The notes under the pieces are model-generated. The model was not told the origin of the DNA. It saw nothing but the letters and a program-made list of their open reading frames with translations, and searched no databases. Made by a program: the position numbers and the translations under genes. A stretch of DNA of 35,348 nucleotides from Vulcanimicrobiota bacterium. Its GTDB lineage: Bacteria > Vulcanimicrobiota > Vulcanimicrobiia > Vulcanimicrobiales > Vulcanimicrobiaceae. Shown one piece after another: positions 32,361-35,348 of this stretch (within the stretch, counting starts at the first letter, position 1; each line of letters opens with the position of its first letter). The DNA is taken from NCBI GenBank assembly GCA_019240755.1, contig JAFAXS010000147.1:1-35348 (forward strand), written 5' to 3'.

Positions 32361-33578
32361 TCACTCGAGCGACGCCACGTGGCGCTCGTACGCGCGCACG
32401 AACGGAAAGTAGACCACCGTCGCGACCGCGATGTTCAGCGCGACGAGCGCGACGGCGCGGACGTCTTGCGTCGCGAGATAGGTTGAAACGAACGTCGGCA
32501 CCGACGAGGGAACGTAAAACGCGGCACGCGCCACGAAGCCGAAAGCGACGGCGGCATAGGTCATCGTCGCAAGCAGCATCGGCGCGACGACGAACGGAAT
32601 CATCAGGTGGGGATTGAGGACGACCGGCGCCGCGAAGAGCAGCGGCTCGTTGAAGTTAAAGAGCGAGGGCACGAAGGTCGCGCGTCCGATGCGCCGCAAC
32701 GAGGGCACGCGCGAGATCGCCAAGAGCGCGGCGAGCGGCAGCGTTGCGCCGGCGCCGCCCGGAAAGACGAACAAGAAGAGCGACACGACGACGATGTACG
32801 GCATCGGCGCGTGTATCGCATAGGCATGCGTGTTCTGGAGCTGCATCGTAAGATAGACCGGCGTCACGATCGCTGCCAACATCGCCGGACCATGAATGCC
32901 CGCGGTCCAGAGCAGCGTTTCGACCAACACGATGACGGCCAGCGCGACATACGTGTCACCCAGTTGCGCGATCGGGTGCATCGCCGCGACGATCGCCGCG
33001 GGCAGCGAGAAACCGAGCGCGGCGACGACCGCAAACGTCGCGGCGGCCAGCGCCGCGCCGAGCCAGTCGGCGAGCGACGGCGCGACGCGCCGGCGCAGCA
33101 ACCAAATCCACGCGGCCGTGACGCCGCACGTGAGGATCGCCAGAAAGAGCCCCGCGGGCCCAACCAGGCGCAGATACGCGGCGACGTCGAGCGTCTTCAC
33201 TCTGGGCAGCGACAGTGCGAATGCCGCGACGCTTCCCACGACAACCGCCGCGGTGGAATACGTCGCCGCGCGCGCCAACCGCACGGCCAGAATCACGACG
33301 AGCGCGGCCGCCATCACGGCGAACGACGGCAAGAGCGCCAATGCGACGCGCATTCCGAGCGGCGTCGCCGCGGGGTGCGAGGCGCGAAAATCGACGATCA
33401 GGAAGGCGGCAAACGCCGCCAGCAGTCCAATGAAACTCCAGGGAAGCGCATCGCGAATCGCCGCGATGAACGCATATCCTGAGACGCGGCGCATGAGCGG
33501 AACGGCGATCCGCTCGAAAGAGTCGGCGGCTTTAGATGCGGCGAACCAACGCTTCGACGCGACCGACGATTTCGACAT
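32361..33578 (-). CDS. Orphan PTS EIIC permease (lactose/cellobiose family)
   Basis: About 405 aa from ATG 33578, which overlaps lexA by 47 bases. ATG 33608 and ATG 33494 are alternatives, and the conserved FERIAVPL/GYAFIAAIRDALP opening favours a start before 33530. About ten membrane segments. WTAGIHGPAMLAAIVTPVYL and PSLFNFNEPLLFAAPVVLNP are EIIC-Lac/Cel signatures, the latter with the sugar-site Glu. EIIC normally needs EIIA and EIIB to phosphorylate its sugar. Neither is present in the window. It may act with partners elsewhere or as a facilitator. Confidence 0.85.
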   Translation of the reverse strand: MSKSSVASKRWFAASKAADSFERIAVPLMRRVSGYAFIAAIRDALPWSFIGLLAAFAAFLIVDFRASHPAATPLGMRVALALLPSFAVMAAALVVILAVRLARAATYSTAAVVVGSVAAFALSLPRVKTLDVAAYLRLVGPAGLFLAILTCGVTAAWIWLLRRRVAPSLADWLGAALAAATFAVVAALGFSLPAAIVAAMHPIAQLGDTYVALAVIVLVETLLWTAGIHGPAMLAAIVTPVYLTMQLQNTHAYAIHAPMPYIVVVSLFLFVFPGGAGATLPLAALLAISRVPSLRRIGRATFVPSLFNFNEPLLFAAPVVLNPHLMIPFVVAPMLLATMTYAAVAFGFVARAAFYVPSSVPTFVSTYLATQDVRAVALVALNIAVATVVYFPFVRAYERHVASLE

Positions 33579-34152
33579 CGCTCGCGTAGATTGGCGCCAT
33601 TGCCTCATTCTCCGGCTGAAGCCGGATGCGTCCGGGTTCGCGATAGAAACGCTTCACCGTCGCCTCGCCGTCGAGCATCGCGACGACGATCTCGCCGTTA
33701 TTGGCGGTGCGCTGCGGACGCACCATGATCAGGTCACCGTCGAGAATCGCCGCCCCGATCATCGAATCGCCCTTCACCCGCAACATGAACGAGTCGGAGC
33801 CGCGCGGCGCAAACTCGGCGGCGAGGACGAAATCGCCTTCGACGTCTTCCTGCGCCGTGATCGGCACGCCGGCCGCGACGCGGCCGAGGACCGGCAGCAC
33901 CACCACGTCGGGCGTGGCGGAGCCTCCGCAGGGGCGCAGTGCTCGCGGCTTCGTCGGGTCACGTGAGATCAGGCCGCGCCTCTCGAGAGCCTTGAGGTGC
34001 GCATGAATCGTCGAGGACGACGAAAGGCCGACCCGCTCGCCGATCTCCCGGACCGAGGGCGGATAGCCGTGCTCGGCCGTAAAGGTGCGAATCACCTGTA
34101 GAATTCGCTGCTGGCGCTCGGTCGCCGGTTTCTCGGTTATCTCGCTGGCCAT
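33532..34152 (-). CDS. lexA: LexA repressor, SOS master regulator
   Basis: 206 aa from ATG 34152, preceded by GGAGGAAG. A winged-helix DNA-binding domain (about 12-70, ERQQRILQVIRTFTAEHGYP, then SVREIGERVGLSSSSTIHAHL) is followed by the S24 self-cleavage domain. The cleavage site is Ala94-Gly95 in RVAAGVPI, the nucleophile Ser130 in GDSMIG and the base Lys167 in ATVKRF. RecA filaments trigger cleavage and relieve repression. Two LexA-box-like sites lie upstream, shared with the divergent LysM gene. Confidence 0.97.
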   Translation of the reverse strand: MASEITEKPATERQQRILQVIRTFTAEHGYPPSVREIGERVGLSSSSTIHAHLKALERRGLISRDPTKPRALRPCGGSATPDVVVLPVLGRVAAGVPITAQEDVEGDFVLAAEFAPRGSDSFMLRVKGDSMIGAAILDGDLIMVRPQRTANNGEIVVAMLDGEATVKRFYREPGRIRLQPENEAMAPIYASDVEIVGRVEALVRRI

Positions 34153-34227
34153 CTTCCTCCGCAGCAAGAATGCCAACCATATGGCACTCCTGGCGGGTAC
34201 AAGCCTACCATGAATCGCGGCAGATGG

Positions 34228-34241
34228 CAAACATACGTTCG
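34228..34241. promoter_or_regulatory. LexA box-like operator 1
   Basis: CAAACATACGTTCG differs at one position from the Gram-positive SOS box CGAAC-N4-GTTCG. It lies just upstream of the -35 of the LysM gene and 75 bases before the lexA start, well placed to control both. Confidence 0.75.
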
Positions 34242-34248
34242 GAGCGGC

Positions 34249-34279
34249 TTGACAACCCTTGGCGGCTCCGTGGTAAAAT
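34249..34279 (+). promoter_or_regulatory. Promoter of the LysM (YneA-like) gene
   Basis: TTGACA (34249-34254) and TAAAAT (34274-34279) are separated by 19 bases. The -10 has an extended TGG just before it (34271-34273), which can compensate for the long spacer. It sits between the two LexA-box-like sites. Confidence 0.7.
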
Positions 34280-34287
34280 CTAGGGGA

Positions 34288-34301
34288 CGAACACCCGTTT
34301 G
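34288..34301. promoter_or_regulatory. LexA box-like operator 2
   Basis: CGAACACCCGTTTG is one mismatch from CGAAC-N4-GTTCG and has the same half-site variant as operator 1 in the opposite orientation, 60 bases away. It covers the expected transcript start of the LysM gene, so LexA bound here would block initiation. Confidence 0.75.
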
Positions 34302-34325
34302 GCACTAGATATAGGAGGGACGACG

Positions 34326-34607
34326 GTGCAGAGGCGCAGACGATTCACGCTCATGCCGGCGATCGCGCTAGCGGGCTTGGCGCTGATGGTAGCCTTACCG
34401 ACGCTCTCCAGCGTGCGGCTCTACGCCGCGTCAGCGCAGCGTTACGCCGTCGTCACGGTGCACCCCGGCGACACCCTCTGGGGCATCGCGGTCGCGCATT
34501 CCGCGGCCGGGGCCGACGTCCAGGAGACGATCGACCGGATCGCGGCAGCCAATAAGCTCGACGGCGGCACGATACAGCCCGGCGAGCGTCTCCGGATCCC
34601 CGAGTAG
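34326..34607 (+). CDS. Small membrane-anchored LysM protein, YneA-like SOS division inhibitor candidate
   Basis: 93 aa from GTG 34326 with AGGAGGG 7 bases upstream. An in-frame TTG at 34299 lies within the operator and lacks a ribosome site. A basic start MQRRRRFTLM leads into one membrane helix (about 9-28), then a LysM peptidoglycan-binding domain (about 41-92, VTVHPGDTLWGIAVAHS, then ERLRIPE). Size, topology, divergence from lexA and the SOS-type boxes match YneA of Bacillus and analogous LysM inhibitors that delay septation after DNA damage. The functional call is inference from this architecture. Confidence 0.85.
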   Translation: MQRRRRFTLMPAIALAGLALMVALPTLSSVRLYAASAQRYAVVTVHPGDTLWGIAVAHSAAGADVQETIDRIAAANKLDGGTIQPGERLRIPE

Positions 34608-34641
34608 CTCTCCCGCATTCGCCGTTAGCGGCGTCCGGCCA

Positions 34642-34854
34642 TTAGCGCCGCGAAACGATCATAAGGCTGTGGCCTTCGTGCTCGTCGAGGAACGCGAGGC
34701 CTTCCATCATCCACGAGTCCAGCCCGTCAGTCGAGTGACGCGCGACCTCGCGCACGACGTGCAGCCGCTCCTGTAGCCACTGGAGTTCGCTGCGCGTAGT
34801 CACCGGGAAGACCGCGCGTTCGCAGTCCTCACACTGGTAGCCGAAACTCGCTAT
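34642..34854 (-). CDS. Small CxxC protein, unknown function, apparent ATA start
   Basis: 70 aa if read from ATA 34854, which overlaps the TAG of the upstream gene. It would begin MASFGYQCEDCERAVFPV, with a CxxC pair, and end HEGHSLMIVSRR. The first ordinary in-frame start, a GTG at about 34804, would give ~53 aa and lose the CxxC. The remainder is helical (SELQWLQERLHVVREVARHS). Not recognised. It could be a minor zinc-binding protein or chance coding. The close coupling to the upstream gene supports it. Confidence 0.45.
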   Translation of the reverse strand: MASFGYQCEDCERAVFPVTTRSELQWLQERLHVVREVARHSTDGLDSWMMEGLAFLDEHEGHSLMIVSRR

Positions 34855-35348
34855 TGCTTCGCCATCGAGTCGGAGACGAGCTTCAGCGTGGTTTGCAGCG
34901 TCGTCGTCATGTTTTGGCCGCCCATCGCCGCGTCGCGCCTGGTGACGTATTCCTCGACCGAGACGGGCACCTTGCGCGCGGAATCCCACGCCAGCTGCGT
35001 CGAGATATCGGTGGTTGCAGGGTTGCCGCCGTGTTGTCGCATCACGCGGCGCTCGTCGATCTGCATGACGCCGTTCGCCGTGGAGCGGAGCGCGTAGTCC
35101 GCGGTTCGAGTGGCGTCCGCGTCGCTCTGGTCCACTTTCCATTGCTTCATCCCATCCGTCGCGGCCGGGTCGGCAAACGACGGCGCCAGGAAGCGCAGCA
35201 GCGTCAGCTCTTCGGAGTTGACCTGCTTGTTGGGATCGCAAATCGTGTTCGTGTTGCCGTAGGTCACGCACAGCACCGTGTCGGACGAGCGAGTGTTTTG
35301 ACCGTGCTCGCTGATCTTGACCACGAGCCCCCCGTCCGGCTGCAGCCC
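34851..35348 (-). CDS. Unknown protein, C-terminal part (runs off the right edge)
   Basis: The frame is open from the window edge to the TAG at 34851, about 165 codons. A GTG at 35324 is only an internal codon candidate. No known domain is recognised. The visible sequence includes CVTYGNTNTICDPNKQV with two Cys, a hydrophilic middle (QWKVDQSDADATRTADYALR) and a C-terminus with a helix around TTTLQTTLKLVSDSMAKQ. The start and any signal peptide are outside the window. Confidence 0.6.
   Translation of the reverse strand, partial: GLQPDGGLVVKISEHGQNTRSSDTVLCVTYGNTNTICDPNKQVNSEELTLLRFLAPSFADPAATDGMKQWKVDQSDADATRTADYALRSTANGVMQIDERRVMRQHGGNPATTDISTQLAWDSARKVPVSVEEYVTRRDAAMGGQNMTTTLQTTLKLVSDSMAKQ

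Noticed and set aside
34170-34186. TGCCA-N6-TGGCA palindrome upstream of lexA as a third operator
   Set aside because: It does not match the CGAAC-N4-GTTCG pattern of the other two sites and may be chance. No role assigned.
1-35348. CRISPR array, rRNA operon, prophage or integrase gene
   Set aside because: No regularly spaced repeats, rRNA-like sequence, or recombinase and phage structural motifs were seen on either strand.

Overview
This is a GC-rich bacterial chromosome segment of about 35 kb, densely packed and almost entirely transcribed from the minus strand. Start/stop overlaps of the ATGA or GTGA type are frequent. The gene content (CoaX-type pantothenate kinase, a LexA/LysM SOS pair of the kind known from Gram-positives, an aluminium-resistance-type PLP protein, flagellar export genes) fits a deep-branching Terrabacteria-like lineage. 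My best guess is the Eremiobacterota (WPS-2), at low confidence because no rRNA or marker comparison was possible.

Layout from the left. Positions 1-3302 hold the start of secF, secD and a sodium:solute symporter, all minus strand and downstream of a flagellar-type cluster. That cluster, read from 16261 down to 3871, is flgB-like, flgC, fliE, a fliF-fliG fusion, fliH, fliI, a lytic transglycosylase, an unknown gene, a flgG-like rod gene, fliM-like, fliN, fliP, metF, fliQ, fliR, flhB and flhA. A 572-bp insert that duplicates the 3' end of flhA separates flhA from the symporter. The cluster keeps every core export-gate gene but reduces the rotor/switch parts: FliG is only a short tail on FliF, and FliM and FliI lack their N-terminal parts. 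No hook, filament, stator or chemotaxis gene is present in this window. I read it as a candidate minimal, possibly non-rotating, flagellar-derived secretion machine.

Positions 16471-17541 encode a secreted WxxGxW-repeat protein on the plus strand, ending at a clear terminator. Then, on the minus strand, come a DUF3810 membrane protein, rpsI, rplM, truA, lysS and greA (17596-22325). A four-gene metabolic set follows (22488-26457): a quinate-5-dehydrogenase-family protein, a homologue of cyanobacterial acyl-ACP reductase that keeps the catalytic-type Cys, a START-fold protein and a class III aminotransferase. Together they suggest acyl thioester to aldehyde to amine chemistry. Two palindromic hairpins with conserved loops and covarying stems lie between the first two genes. 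A plus-strand tRNA with an aberrant anticodon loop is at 26504-26577.

Positions 26705-30768 hold dus, coaX, coaBC, panC and an FHA gene, i.e. CoA biosynthesis. A 278-bp foldback element with perfect 19-bp terminal inverted repeats follows, then an aluminium-resistance-like PLP gene, an orphan PTS EIIC and lexA. Divergent from lexA, across two LexA-box-like sites, is a small LysM protein that resembles the SOS division inhibitor YneA. The right edge has a 70-aa CxxC protein and a partial unknown gene.

Three genes (DUF3810, truA and the CxxC gene) have clear coding N-termini but no ATG/GTG/TTG at the expected start. In two of them the start position is a CTA or ATA that overlaps the upstream stop codon exactly as ATGA overlaps do.
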